64,000 nucleotides of DNA from Boseongicola sp. SB0665_bin_10 (GCA_009838075.1 VXSG01000039.1:1-64000), one strand, 5' to 3'; numbered from the stretch's first letter, positions 52,753 to 61,800 are shown. Made by a program: numbers and translations. Notes: generated by a model not told the origin, from the sequence alone.

Positions 52753-53778
52753 ATGGGCGAGCGACGCGTCACGATGGCGGACGTGGCCGATGCGGCCGGC
52801 GTCGGAATTGCAACCGTTGATCGCGTGTTGAGCGGACGCGCCAAGGTCCGCCGGGAAACCGCCGAGAGAGTTCTGGAAGCTGCGTCTCGGATTGGCTACC
52901 ACGCGAAGGGGCTGATAGCGGACCGCGTTGCCGGTGCGCTCCCCTTTTGCAGGCTCGGGTTCATTCTGCAGAAGGAGAGCAAGACGTTTTACCGGAGGCT
53001 GGGCCGTGCAATCGAAGCGGCAGCCGGGGGCGCGGCCGACATCCGGGTTTCCACCGAAGTGTCTTTCGTTGATGCGCTGTCCCCAGATGATCTTTCAAGC
53101 CGGATCCGCGACATGGCGGGAAAGGTCGATGCGCTCGGTGTGGTTTCGATTGACCACCCGAGCGTGACTTCGGCGATTGATTCCGCCGCGGAGGCGGGAT
53201 GCCACGTCTTTTCGATGCTCAGTCCGCTGAGCGCAGCCTCCGTCAAGGGCTACATCGGCATAGACGGGCGAAAGGCGGGTCGCACCGCCGGCTGGCTGAT
53301 GCGCCGGCATCTCTCGGAAGGAGAGGTGGGCATTCTTGTCGGCTCGCATCGATATCTTGGCCACGAAGCGCTTGAAGTTGGTTTCCGGAGTTACATGCGC
53401 GAGCAAGCCCCTGACGTCCTGTTGAAGGAATCCCTTGTTTACCTCGACGATGCAGCCGTCGCCTATGAGGCGGCCTCGGAGCTCCTGCGGCGCGCGCCTG
53501 ATCTCAGCGGGCTGTACCAATGCGGTGGCGGCGTGAGAGGTGTCCTCAAGGCGTTGCAGAATGACGGGCGTGCCGGGCGGATCGCCTACATTTGTCACGA
53601 GATCAATGAGGCATCGGCACGCGCCTTGCTGGACGGAACGGTCGTCGCGGCGATCTCCACGCCGATCGAAAGCGTTGCGGCAAGAACCGTTGACGCGATG
53701 TTGCTTGCCGTTCGGGGCAAGCAGCAGAAGCCGATCGCGACGCTGGATTTCAGCATAGTCACGCCCGAAAGCGTGTAG
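52753..53778 (+). CDS. LacI-family transcriptional regulator
   Basis: This 341-residue protein has the LacI HTH and hinge (VTMADVADAAGVGIATVDRV then LSGRAKVRRETAERVLEAA) and a periplasmic-binding-protein-like sensor (GYIGIDGRKAGRTAGWLM, GLYQCGGGVRGVLKAL). GIATVDRVL replaces the more usual VSTVSRVL, a subgroup linked to sugar and polyol regulators. AGGAG precedes ATG 52753. It is divergent from the MocD/MocE-like pair and convergent with the second LacI gene, whose stop is five bases from its own. Confidence 0.88.
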   Translation: MGERRVTMADVADAAGVGIATVDRVLSGRAKVRRETAERVLEAASRIGYHAKGLIADRVAGALPFCRLGFILQKESKTFYRRLGRAIEAAAGGAADIRVSTEVSFVDALSPDDLSSRIRDMAGKVDALGVVSIDHPSVTSAIDSAAEAGCHVFSMLSPLSAASVKGYIGIDGRKAGRTAGWLMRRHLSEGEVGILVGSHRYLGHEALEVGFRSYMREQAPDVLLKESLVYLDDAAVAYEAASELLRRAPDLSGLYQCGGGVRGVLKALQNDGRAGRIAYICHEINEASARALLDGTVVAAISTPIESVAARTVDAMLLAVRGKQQKPIATLDFSIVTPESV

Positions 53779-53783
53779 CGTCT

Positions 53784-54842
53784 TCATCGCGGCCCGCTTG
53801 CGCTGGACGAGGAAAGGGACATCCCGACAATGTTCTCGCGGGTCACGACGCTGATCGGCAATGGAAGCAACGTCGTGGGCCGGTTCTCGAGATGGGCGAT
53901 CATGGCGTCTGTCGCCGATGCCGCGACATCGCGCATGTTGAGGTGGAGCACGATGTCCATCGTTTCGTCGAGCAGGTAGGACTGTGTCCGCTCGGTCAGG
54001 TTGTGTCCGATGAAGACAAGCTCGTCCGTGACTTCGACTTCGCGCAATGCACGCGCGATCCCTTCGCTTCCGCCTCCCACGTTGTAGATTCCAACGAGAT
54101 CGGGATGAAGGTCCAGGGCCTCCCGAACAACCTTGTAGATTTCGGAGGCATCGTCTTGGCCGTTGATGACGATCGCACTCCCGAAATTGGGAAAGCCGCT
54201 GCGCAAGGCGGCGCGAAACCCCATTTCGCGATCCTCGTGGATGCGATAGAGTTGACCGCCCGTGACAATTGCCACGCTCCCCGATTGCTGCGCCAGCCGT
54301 CCCATGAGAAAGTCGGCGGTCCGCCCGGCTGCGCGATTGTCGGCGCCCGCGGTTCCGATCAGGTGCCGGTTGGCAAGACCTGACAAGAGGCCGAGCGTCG
54401 GGATGCCCAAACTGTGAAGGTAGTCCACGGCGTTATGCACGCGCGGATCCTCCAGCGCCTGGAACGCCACCGCATCAAGGCCATGCCCGGCACAGGCGCG
54501 GAGCTTCCTGGCCAAGAGGGCAGGCTCCATCTTCTTCGTGAAGACACATTCGATCGTCGCATGACGCAACGCGCCGAATTCCTGGAAGCACTGGCCCAGG
54601 TATTCGGTGGGCGCCCCCGCAAGTTCCGGCAAGAGCACTTTCAGGCGCCACGGTTTCTTGCTCGGCCCGGCGGGGATCCCTTGTTCGATGGCGGCCTTTG
54701 CCTGTTCGACACGCTGGCGGGTCTCTTCACGGACTCCTTGTCGCGCATTCAGCACCCTGTCCACGGTGGCGGTGCCGACGCCTGCCCGTCTGGCGATTTC
54801 CACGACAGTGGCACGCCTGGCTGGGATCTTGTCGACTCTCAT
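53784..54842 (-). CDS. LacI-family transcriptional regulator (second)
   Basis: This 352-residue LacI protein has an HTH (TVVEIARRAGVGTATVDRVL, NARQGVREETRQRV) and a sugar-binding sensor domain (IGTAGADNRAAGRTADFLMG, GIYNVGGGSEGIARALRE). It is divergent from the TRAP transporter genes and probably controls them together with the downstream dehydratase genes. TGATG-type half-sites crowd the shared control region. The two LacI proteins share the ATVDRVL recognition-helix variant, hinting at a common ancestor, but their operators differ. Confidence 0.88.
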   Translation of the reverse strand: MRVDKIPARRATVVEIARRAGVGTATVDRVLNARQGVREETRQRVEQAKAAIEQGIPAGPSKKPWRLKVLLPELAGAPTEYLGQCFQEFGALRHATIECVFTKKMEPALLARKLRACAGHGLDAVAFQALEDPRVHNAVDYLHSLGIPTLGLLSGLANRHLIGTAGADNRAAGRTADFLMGRLAQQSGSVAIVTGGQLYRIHEDREMGFRAALRSGFPNFGSAIVINGQDDASEIYKVVREALDLHPDLVGIYNVGGGSEGIARALREVEVTDELVFIGHNLTERTQSYLLDETMDIVLHLNMRDVAASATDAMIAHLENRPTTLLPLPISVVTRENIVGMSLSSSSASGPR

Positions 54843-54852
54843 GATCCCAGTT

Positions 54853-54931
54853 CACATCAGGGAACATCAAAGTCAATGCGCGATTCGCCAACTTGATGTG
54901 ACTTAGGCATCAATATGCATCAGTTGATGTG
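54853..54931. promoter_or_regulatory. LacI operator region with CACATCA/TGATGTG half-sites
   Basis: Half-sites of the form CACATCA or TTGATGTG occur at 54853-54859, 54864-54870 (ACATCAA), 54893-54900, 54908-54912 and 54918-54922 (CATCA), and 54924-54931. The pair CATCA-GT-TGATG at 54918-54929 is a tight dyad. They lie between the divergent lacI and dctP genes and are the likely binding sites of the second LacI regulator. Confidence 0.6.
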
Positions 54932-55057
54932 ATTCTCCTTGCTCTGAAGAACGCCGTTGTGAATTCGTATCGCCACTCAAGACAAGGCCTTGGCTGAAAG
55001 AAACCGGGGACATCCCGGATATCAAGCCGTTGCCTTCGTCGACACATGGAGGATCAC

Positions 55058-56077
55058 ATGACGACAATGACAAAATACCTTGTTGGCGCGGCCGTTCTTG
55101 CCCTGACCGCAGTTCCGGCAATGGCGCAGGACCACAAGCTGCGCATCCAGACCCACTTCAACGCCGAATCTACGCCTGGGCAATTGATCCAGCGTTTCAT
55201 TGACGAAGTGCAGACCATGACCGGCGGCGCGGTCGAAATCCAAATGCACTACTCGTCCGAAGTCGTGGCCCAGAACGAGGTCATGAGCGCGGCCAGCCAG
55301 GGGATTCTTGACTGCGACATGGGCGGGATCACCGGCAACGTCGGCAAGGACGCGGGCTGGATGCTCGCCGGTGACATCATGGGCGGCTATGACACGCCTT
55401 ACCAGTTCCTGTCGTGGTTCTACCATGCCGGCGGCAGGGAAGTGGTGCAGGAACACCTCTACGACGCGCAGGACATGCACGTGGTCGGGTTTTGGCTTCA
55501 GGGCCATGAATCGCTTAGTTCCACCGCGCCCCTGGCAGGCTTCGCGGACCTGAAGGACTGGAAATTCCGGTCGCCTCCGGGACTGGAAACGGAGATCTTC
55601 GCGTCCTTCGGCGCAAAGCCCGTGGTGATGGACTTCGGTGAGGTTCCGAACGCCCTGCGCACCGGAATCGTGGACGGGGCCGATGCCTCGACCCTGAACA
55701 CGAACGCAAATCTGGGTCTCTTCGACGTCGCCAAGCATGCGACCTATCCGGGTTTCCACTCGATGCCCGCCGAGCAGTTGTCGTGCAACAAGGGCGCATG
55801 GGGCAAGCTTCCGGCGTCGGTGCAAAAGGCCATCGAGGTGTCGCTGAAGGGCATCGCGCTCGATCTCGCCCTGTTGACCGAGATTCGGGACAACGAGACC
55901 GCCACGCGCATTCAGGCCGAAGGCGTCACGCTCTATGACTGGTCGACCGAGGACCGCAAGGCGTTCCGCGAATTCGCACAGGGCCGCTGGGCCGACTGGG
56001 GTGCCAAGTCACCCGCCGCCCAGGCCGTGCTGGACAGCCACCTGTCCTTCATGGGTTCGGTCGGACTCGTCAACTGA
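55058..56077 (+). CDS. TRAP transporter solute-binding protein DctP
   Basis: This 339-residue protein has a Sec signal (MTTMTKYLVGAAVLALTA, cleavage near AMA at 23) and the DctP fold (LRIQTHFNAESTPGQLIQRF, EDLKDWKFR-like FADLKDWKFRSPPG, VPNALRTGIVDGAD). It captures an organic anion in the periplasm. GGAGG gives ATG 55058 as the start; ATG 55046 upstream lacks one. It heads dctPQM, followed by quiC1, so quinate or shikimate is a reasonable substrate guess. Confidence 0.92.
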   Translation: MTTMTKYLVGAAVLALTAVPAMAQDHKLRIQTHFNAESTPGQLIQRFIDEVQTMTGGAVEIQMHYSSEVVAQNEVMSAASQGILDCDMGGITGNVGKDAGWMLAGDIMGGYDTPYQFLSWFYHAGGREVVQEHLYDAQDMHVVGFWLQGHESLSSTAPLAGFADLKDWKFRSPPGLETEIFASFGAKPVVMDFGEVPNALRTGIVDGADASTLNTNANLGLFDVAKHATYPGFHSMPAEQLSCNKGAWGKLPASVQKAIEVSLKGIALDLALLTEIRDNETATRIQAEGVTLYDWSTEDRKAFREFAQGRWADWGAKSPAAQAVLDSHLSFMGSVGLVN

Positions 56078-56089
56078 CTTTGTCGCTCT

Positions 56090-56123
56090 GGTGACGGGCA
56101 GGCCTCCTTGCCTGCCCGTCGCC
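56090..56123 (+). promoter_or_regulatory. Intercistronic hairpin between dctP and dctQ
   Basis: GACGGGCAGGC (56093-56103) pairs perfectly with 56110-56120 around the loop CTCCTT. Outer bases extend the stem to 56090-56123 with one T-G wobble, 14 bp in all. No T-run follows. It likely stabilises dctP mRNA or dampens expression of the membrane subunits. Confidence 0.7.
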
Positions 56124-56155
56124 GACCTGGGCCTGCGGTTCGAGGGAGGCTGCGC

Positions 56156-56824
56156 ATGGATGACCGAGCAAAGGCGCTGGTTGAATCGGGGGGTCCGATC
56201 AGGGGCGTCTGGGCGTATGTGCTGGCCCGTCCGGACAGCCCGCGCGTGACTGTCTATGACCGCATTGTCACGTCGATTTCGCGGGTGATGATGTTCCTGA
56301 TCCTCGCTGGTGTCTTCGTGACGTTCTTCGAAGTGGTCATGCGCTACCTGTTTGCCAGCCCGACGCTTTGGGTCAACGAGCTCACGCTCTGGCTGGGGAG
56401 CATCGTGTATCTCGCCGCCGGGCTATACACGATGCAGCGGCGTGCCCACATCCGGATCACGGCGGTCTACGACATCGTCTCGCCCAACCTTCGCCTGTTC
56501 TTCGACTATCTCGCGATCTTCGTGCTCGTTGTCTACGCCGTCCTCATGGTGATTGGCGGCTACGACGTGGCATGGGACGCCTTCATTTCATGGGAGCGCC
56601 TGGGCACGGTCTTCGATCCGCCGGTGCCCGCGACCATGAAGCCCCTGGTTCTGATCATCACTTGCCTGGTGGCACTTGGCGCGGTGAACAACCTGCTGGT
56701 CGACTGGTACGGTCGCGGAACCAGGAACCCTGATTGGGCCGAGGCCGATCACAACGATGGCGTTTCCGGACTCGTCGATTCGAAGACCGCCGAGGAAAGC
56801 AGGCCGGGGAAGACGCAGCGATGA
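56156..56824 (+). CDS. TRAP transporter small permease DctQ
   Basis: This 222-residue membrane protein has four predicted helices (MMFLILAGVFVTFFEVVMRY, WVNELTLWLGSIVYLAAGLY, then two more) with the DctQ-type ExxxRYxF segment. N- and C-terminal soluble tails make it longer than the usual 160-190. GAGGGAGG precedes ATG 56156. Its stop overlaps dctM by four bases. Confidence 0.9.
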   Translation: MDDRAKALVESGGPIRGVWAYVLARPDSPRVTVYDRIVTSISRVMMFLILAGVFVTFFEVVMRYLFASPTLWVNELTLWLGSIVYLAAGLYTMQRRAHIRITAVYDIVSPNLRLFFDYLAIFVLVVYAVLMVIGGYDVAWDAFISWERLGTVFDPPVPATMKPLVLIITCLVALGAVNNLLVDWYGRGTRNPDWAEADHNDGVSGLVDSKTAEESRPGKTQR

Positions 56825-58392
56825 AGTCCGTCCATCTGCCGATCGCGTTTTTCGCGCTTACCGTCGCTCTTGCCTTGGTCGTTCCCCTTGTGCTTTTGGG
56901 CGACTTCCGCGCGGACCTTGGCGTCGGAACCCTGTCGCTTCTGCTGCTTGTCGGCATATTTGTCCTGCTTGTCGCCGGCGTGCCGCTGGGCTTTGCCACC
57001 GGTTTCCTGGGCGCGATCATCATTTGGCTGAATTTCGGCGAACCGGGTCTCGGGCTCGTGATGCAGCGCGTCTACGACCTGGTCGTGACGCATGCCATCA
57101 TCGCGGTGCCGTTCTTCATCGTCATGGCGTCACTGCTGGAGCGCTCCGGCATTGCCAAGGACATGTATGATGCGCTGAACGTAGCGATGGGAAAGACCCG
57201 GGGCGGCGTCGCCATCGTAACCACGGTGATGGCCGTGATCATGGCGGCAATGTCGGGGATCATCGGTGGCGAGATCGTGCTGCTGGGCCTGGTCGCGCTG
57301 CCGCAAATGCTGCGGCTGGGCTATGACAAGCACCTTGCCATCGGAACAATCTGCGCGGGCGGTTCGCTTGGCACGATGATCCCGCCTTCGGTCGTGCTGA
57401 TCATCTACGGTCTGGTCACCGAAACGTCGATCACCAAGCTCTTTACGGCGTCCTTTATCCCGGGGCTGATGCTGGCGGGAACCTACATTCTCTACATCGT
57501 CATTCGCACCCGGATGAATCCGTCACTTGCTCCCTTGCCTGAGGAGTCCGGCGTGGATGTCGAACAGCTGGACGTCAATTCGAGGATGGAACTGGTCTTC
57601 AACCTGACGCCCTTCGTGATCGGGTTTGCCTGTGCCGTTGTCGTCAGCTTCCTTGGATTCGGTCGGACCGAGCAGATTGCGACCCTTATCTTTTCAAGCG
57701 CGACGACAGCGTTGCTGCTGGTCGCGTGGCTTCAGAGAACGGATGACTATCCCATCGCCAAGGGACTGTTGCCGCCCTTGATCGTGGTCGACCTTGTCCT
57801 GGGCTCGATCTATGGCGGCGTGACCGGCTATGCGGAAGCGGCCGCAATGGGTGTCGTGGCTTCCCTGTTGCTGATCTGGGTGCGGAGCGAGTTGAGCACG
57901 GTCATGGTACTGGAAGGTCTGGAGCAGACGTTCCGTTCGGTCGGCACGATCCTCTGGGTCACGTTTGGCGCGACCGTCCTTGCCGGTGCGTTCAGCCTTT
58001 CAGGCGGAAACCGCTTTGTTGCAAACGCCATCGTGGGCCTGGATGTCGCGCCGATCGTGATCATCCTGGTGATGATGTGCATCTTCTTCATACTGGGAAT
58101 GTTCATGGACTGGATCGGCATCGTGCTGTTGACCATGCCGGTCTTCATGCCGATCGTGAAGCAACTGGGTTATGATCCGATCTGGTTCGGGATCCTGTTC
58201 AGCGTGAACATGCAGATCGCGTTTCTGACGCCGCCCTTTGGGTCGGCCGCATTCTACCTCAAGAGCGTGGCTCCACCCGAGATTGACCTTGTGACGATCT
58301 ATCGCTCGTTCGGGCCGTTCATCCTGCTGCAGGCCACCATCCTCGCGATCCTCGTGGCATTCCCGCAGATTTCGCTCTTCCTCGTGCGATGA
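56821..58392 (+). CDS. TRAP transporter large permease DctM
   Basis: This 523-residue membrane protein has twelve or more helices and DctM hallmarks: VPLGFATGFLGAIIIWLNFG, IPFF-like AVPFFIVMASLLERSGIA, GGSLGTMIPPSVVLIIYGLV, and FMDWIGIVLLTMPVFMPI near the end. It is about 90 residues longer than a typical 430-residue DctM because of an extended central loop, as in the long DctM subfamily. It imports the substrate with sodium. Coupled to dctQ by an ATGA overlap. Confidence 0.93.
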   Translation: MKSVHLPIAFFALTVALALVVPLVLLGDFRADLGVGTLSLLLLVGIFVLLVAGVPLGFATGFLGAIIIWLNFGEPGLGLVMQRVYDLVVTHAIIAVPFFIVMASLLERSGIAKDMYDALNVAMGKTRGGVAIVTTVMAVIMAAMSGIIGGEIVLLGLVALPQMLRLGYDKHLAIGTICAGGSLGTMIPPSVVLIIYGLVTETSITKLFTASFIPGLMLAGTYILYIVIRTRMNPSLAPLPEESGVDVEQLDVNSRMELVFNLTPFVIGFACAVVVSFLGFGRTEQIATLIFSSATTALLLVAWLQRTDDYPIAKGLLPPLIVVDLVLGSIYGGVTGYAEAAAMGVVASLLLIWVRSELSTVMVLEGLEQTFRSVGTILWVTFGATVLAGAFSLSGGNRFVANAIVGLDVAPIVIILVMMCIFFILGMFMDWIGIVLLTMPVFMPIVKQLGYDPIWFGILFSVNMQIAFLTPPFGSAAFYLKSVAPPEIDLVTIYRSFGPFILLQATILAILVAFPQISLFLVR

Positions 58393-58486
58393 CGAGGCGG
58401 AGCTGGGACCGGGGGGTGTCTTCCGGACCGGTCCGGCGTGATACACGCTTGAAACCCCGCCAATTGAAAAACGGAAGCTAGTGTGA

Positions 58487-59016
58487 AATGCGCGTCGGCG
58501 CGATTGGTTTGGGGGACACGGGATGCGGGTTCACGCAGGATTCGATTGCCAGCGGGCTCGAGGTGACTGGCCTCGGTCCGGGAGATGCGCATGACCGCGT
58601 CTCGTGACATGGGCGGCACGTCCCCGGGAAGCGTGACCGTGGTCGGGGAGTGGTCCGATGCGGTCCGCGAGATGCTGATGAACGGCAACCAGGCAGAATT
58701 GGCAATCCTCGGCGGCGCAGGCCTGGCGGGACACATGGCTGCAGGTGGTGCGATCGATCCGACCGCGACCACAGGGCCGCGAGCGCCTCGCGAAATCGGG
58801 ATTGCCTTGACGGAGGGCGAAATTCGTTTCTGCGATTCGTCAAGTTCAGGCGGCATTCCCGGAACGCAGGCCGACGCGCTCATGATGATGGCATCGACAG
58901 GGATGCGGATCATTCGTTCGACCAAGTCGAATTGTCCGCAGGGAACGAACTTGGCCTGCATGCGCGTGCCTGAAGAGATCGTGGACGCGGGGCCGCATCG
59001 GGGAGGTGAGCAATGA
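58487..59016 (+). pseudogene. 3-hydroxyisobutyrate/tartronate-semialdehyde dehydrogenase family relic, frameshifted and truncated
   Basis: The frame from ATG 58487 reads MRVGAIGLGDTGCGFTQDSI and SGLEVTGLGPGDAHDR, the Rossmann start of beta-hydroxyacid dehydrogenases (IGLGNMG-type), and stops at 58604-58606. The family match resumes in the next frame with EWSDAVREMLMNGN, GGAGLAGHMAAGGAI, IDPTATTGP and FCDSSSSGGIPGTQADAL, corresponding to the SSIDPT and D-x-PVSGG motifs, altered here. Similarity ends near 58890, so the C-terminal helical domain with its catalytic Lys is gone. The second frame ends with TGA overlapping the next start. It is a dead GarR/GlxR-like gene still serving as a translational leader. 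Confidence 0.7.
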
Positions 59017-59876
59017 AACTGGGCGTGATCTGCGACGGCATCAGCCGGGACCTGGAGCATGCTGTTGACGTCATGGACGAGTTTGGACTCGAATATGCCG
59101 AGCTGCAATACGTCGGCGACTCGGAAGTCGGCGATCACAGTGCACAGGAGATTCGCGAGATTGACGCGCAGCTTCGCGACCGCGGCAAGCCCGTGTCCTG
59201 CCTCTCGCGCCACGTCTTTGCAGGCCTGACCGCCGCCAATGAGCCCGGCGACGACCTGCACACACGGCACATGGATGCACTCAAGCGCGTCATCGACATG
59301 GCGCATGTGGTTGGCAGCCCGCTGGTCAGGATCATGACCAACAAGAAGGAACAGATCCTCTGGGGCAGGCACGGGGCCGAGATATGGAATGTCGCCCACG
59401 GTGCATGGGACAGGACTCTTCCTCTCATTGCCCCGGCCTGCGACGTGGCGCGCAACGCCGGGATTACGCTGGCGCTCGAGACCGGCAACGGCACCATGGT
59501 CAACTCCAACTGGACCGCGCGAAAGCTCATCGACGATCTGGATGCCAAGGACGTGCTCAAGATCCTCTGGGACCCGGCCAACAACTGCTGGTGCCACGAG
59601 GAGGCCTACCCGCGCGGATACGAGACGGCGAAGGACGGATATCTGGGCCATATCCATGTCAAGGACGTGCAGGTCGACACGCCGTCCGCGACGCTGGAAG
59701 TGTGCCGCATGGGCGAGGGCCAGTTGGCCGGCCAGTTCCCGCCGCTCGCCAATGCCCTGCGCACCGATGGCTATGACGGCGTGATCAGCTTCGAGAGCGT
59801 GTATCATCCCGGCGACGGCGACTTCGAAGCCGGGTTCCGCCTCTGCATCGACCGCTTCAAGGAGATTTTTGCGTGA
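59013..59876 (+). CDS. Sugar phosphate isomerase/epimerase-like TIM-barrel protein
   Basis: This 287-residue protein has the AP-endonuclease-2/xylose-isomerase-like barrel: MKLGVICDGISRDLEHAVDV, ITLALETGNGTMVNSNWTAR (metal Glu), LKILWDPANNCWCHEEAYPR (Asp), LGHIHVKDVQV (His, Lys) and GVISFESVYHPGDG (Glu). Metal ligands Glu-Asp-His-Glu are present. Such proteins are isomerases, epimerases or dehydratases of polyol-derived ketoses. Between a lost dehydrogenase and quiC1 it could act on a quinate, inosose or sugar acid intermediate. The start overlaps the preceding frame as ATGA, and the stop is four bases from quiC1. Confidence 0.85.
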   Translation: MKLGVICDGISRDLEHAVDVMDEFGLEYAELQYVGDSEVGDHSAQEIREIDAQLRDRGKPVSCLSRHVFAGLTAANEPGDDLHTRHMDALKRVIDMAHVVGSPLVRIMTNKKEQILWGRHGAEIWNVAHGAWDRTLPLIAPACDVARNAGITLALETGNGTMVNSNWTARKLIDDLDAKDVLKILWDPANNCWCHEEAYPRGYETAKDGYLGHIHVKDVQVDTPSATLEVCRMGEGQLAGQFPPLANALRTDGYDGVISFESVYHPGDGDFEAGFRLCIDRFKEIFA

Positions 59877-59880
59877 CGCG

Positions 59881-61800
59881 ATGAAGACCGGCATCGCCAC
59901 CGTTTCGATCGCCGGTGCACTGCCGGAGAAACTCGCGGCAATCGCGGCGGCGGGTTTCGACGGAGTCGAGATCTTCGAACAGGATTTCATCGCCCATGAC
60001 AGCGGTCCGTCCGATGTGGGACAAATGGTGCGGGACCATGGACTGGAGATCATGCTCTTCCAGCCCTTTCGCGACTTCGAGGGATTGCCGGAGCCGGACA
60101 GGACCCGCGCCTTCGAGCGGGCCAAGCGGAAGTTCGACGTCATGCGAGAGCTGGGAACCGATCTCATGCTGATCTGTTCTTCGGTGCATCCCAAGGCCCT
60201 GGGCGGGATTGACCGTGCCGCCGACGACCTGAACGCCTTGGGCGACGTGGCCGCCGAGCACGGACTGCGCGTGGGCTACGAGGCGCTGGCCTGGGGCACC
60301 CATGTCAACGACCATCGGGACGCATGGGAGATCGTGCGGCGCGCGGACCATCCAAGCATCGGCCTGATCGTCGACAGCTTTCACACGCTTGGGCGGAAGC
60401 TGAGTCCGGAAAGCGTCCGCCGCATTCCCGGCGACAAGATCTTTTTCGTGCAGCTTGCGGATGCGCCCCGGATCGAGATGGACCTGCTCTATTGGTCGCG
60501 GCATTTCCGCAACATGCCCGGCGAAGGCGATCTGGACGTGCGGGCGTTCATGCAAGCGGTCGCCGCGACCGGGTACGATGGTCCGATCTCGCTTGAGATC
60601 TTCAACGACCAGTTTCGGGGCGCCAGCCCTCGGGCCATTGCCGAAGACGGCATGAGATCTCTCTTGTCACTCATGGATGACGTAAACCGGATCGAGCCGG
60701 CCCCCCATCTCGACGTCCCGTCAATGCCGCCCCGAGCGGAGATCGAGGGCGTAGAGTTCATCGAATTCGCCGCCGACGAGGTCGAGGCAAGTCGGCTCGG
60801 CGCCCTATTGACGACATTGGGATTCACTCATGCCGCGGATCACGTCAACAAGGACGTCTCGCTCTGGACACAGGGCGCGATAAACATCGTCATCAATACC
60901 GAGCGGGAAGGATTCGCACATGCGACCTACCTGTCGCGCGGAACCAGCGTTTGCGACATGGGATTGCGCGTGAAGGACGCCGTCGAAACCGTTCGCAGGG
61001 CAGAGGCGCTGAAGGTAAGGCTGTTCCATCAGCGCATCGACCAGGGAGAACTGCGCCTTCCCGCGATTCAGTCGGTCGGCGGTGGCGTCATGCACTTTCT
61101 GGATGCGGCGAGCGGGCTGACAGACGTGTGGGACGTCGAGTTCAAGACAACTGGGAATGCCTCCGAAGAGGTCGGCCTGACCCGCGTGGACCATGTCGCG
61201 CAGACCATGGGCCATGACGAGATGCTCACGTGGTCCCTTTTCTACACCTCTCTGTTCGAAGCGTCGAAGAGGCCGGTCGTGGATGTCGTTGATCCCGGCG
61301 GCGTCGTGCGAAGCCAGGTCATCGAGAGCCCGGATGGCAGCCTGCGCATCACCTTGAACGGCGCGGATTCAAACCGCACGTTGGCAGGTCATTTCGTTGC
61401 AGGCCGCCCGGGATCCGCCGTGCAACACGTGGCCTTCGAGTCGAGCGACCTGTTCGAGACCGAAAGGCGCCTGCGCGGGCGGGGATTCCAGGCATTGCCG
61501 GTCCCGGAGAATTACTACGACGATCTTGAAGCGCGTTTCGCGCTGGACGCGAACACGTTGGCGCAGCTTCGCGAGGGGAACATCCTCTATGACGAAGACG
61601 AAAGCGGACAGTTCTTCCAGCTATACAGCCGACCCTACGGCGACGGCTTCTTTTTCGAGATCGTCGAGCGCCGACATGGCCATGGCGGATACGGCGCCGT
61701 CAACGCACCTTACAGGGCTGCCGCGATGAAGCGACTGGTATCGCGGGAACCAAAGAAGCTTGCGCTCTTCCACGGGTTGCCGCGGCCGGAACTTGATTGA
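59881..61800 (+). CDS. quiC1: QuiC1-type 3-dehydroshikimate dehydratase (TIM barrel plus HPPD-like domain)
   Basis: This 639-residue protein has two parts. Residues 1-270 form a xylose-isomerase-like barrel with metal ligands Glu134 (GYEALAWG), Asp165 (IVDSFHT), Gln191 (FFVQLAD) and Glu239 (SLEIFND), the positions I recall for Pseudomonas QuiC1. Residues 290-639 form a 4-hydroxyphenylpyruvate-dioxygenase-like VOC pair with a His-His-Glu set (RVDHVAQTM, VQHVAFES, FFFEIVER). QuiC1 turns 3-dehydroshikimate into protocatechuate, joining quinate/shikimate use to aromatic breakdown. The role of the C-terminal part is unclear in the family. It sits in the dctPQM operon, fitting uptake of shikimate or quinate. 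Confidence 0.9.
   Translation: MKTGIATVSIAGALPEKLAAIAAAGFDGVEIFEQDFIAHDSGPSDVGQMVRDHGLEIMLFQPFRDFEGLPEPDRTRAFERAKRKFDVMRELGTDLMLICSSVHPKALGGIDRAADDLNALGDVAAEHGLRVGYEALAWGTHVNDHRDAWEIVRRADHPSIGLIVDSFHTLGRKLSPESVRRIPGDKIFFVQLADAPRIEMDLLYWSRHFRNMPGEGDLDVRAFMQAVAATGYDGPISLEIFNDQFRGASPRAIAEDGMRSLLSLMDDVNRIEPAPHLDVPSMPPRAEIEGVEFIEFAADEVEASRLGALLTTLGFTHAADHVNKDVSLWTQGAINIVINTEREGFAHATYLSRGTSVCDMGLRVKDAVETVRRAEALKVRLFHQRIDQGELRLPAIQSVGGGVMHFLDAASGLTDVWDVEFKTTGNASEEVGLTRVDHVAQTMGHDEMLTWSLFYTSLFEASKRPVVDVVDPGGVVRSQVIESPDGSLRITLNGADSNRTLAGHFVAGRPGSAVQHVAFESSDLFETERRLRGRGFQALPVPENYYDDLEARFALDANTLAQLREGNILYDEDESGQFFQLYSRPYGDGFFFEIVERRHGHGGYGAVNAPYRAAAMKRLVSREPKKLALFHGLPRPELD

Noticed and set aside
58423-58436. 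14-bp perfect palindrome CCGGACCGGTCCGG after dctM
   Set aside because: No loop and no T-run, so not an intrinsic terminator; such GC palindromes are expected by chance at this composition.
58299-60194. 631-codon open frame on the minus strand
   Set aside because: It lies antisense to dctM, the dehydrogenase relic, the isomerase and quiC1, all with family motifs and coupled starts. Its translation has no recognisable domain; it is a GC-rich shadow frame.
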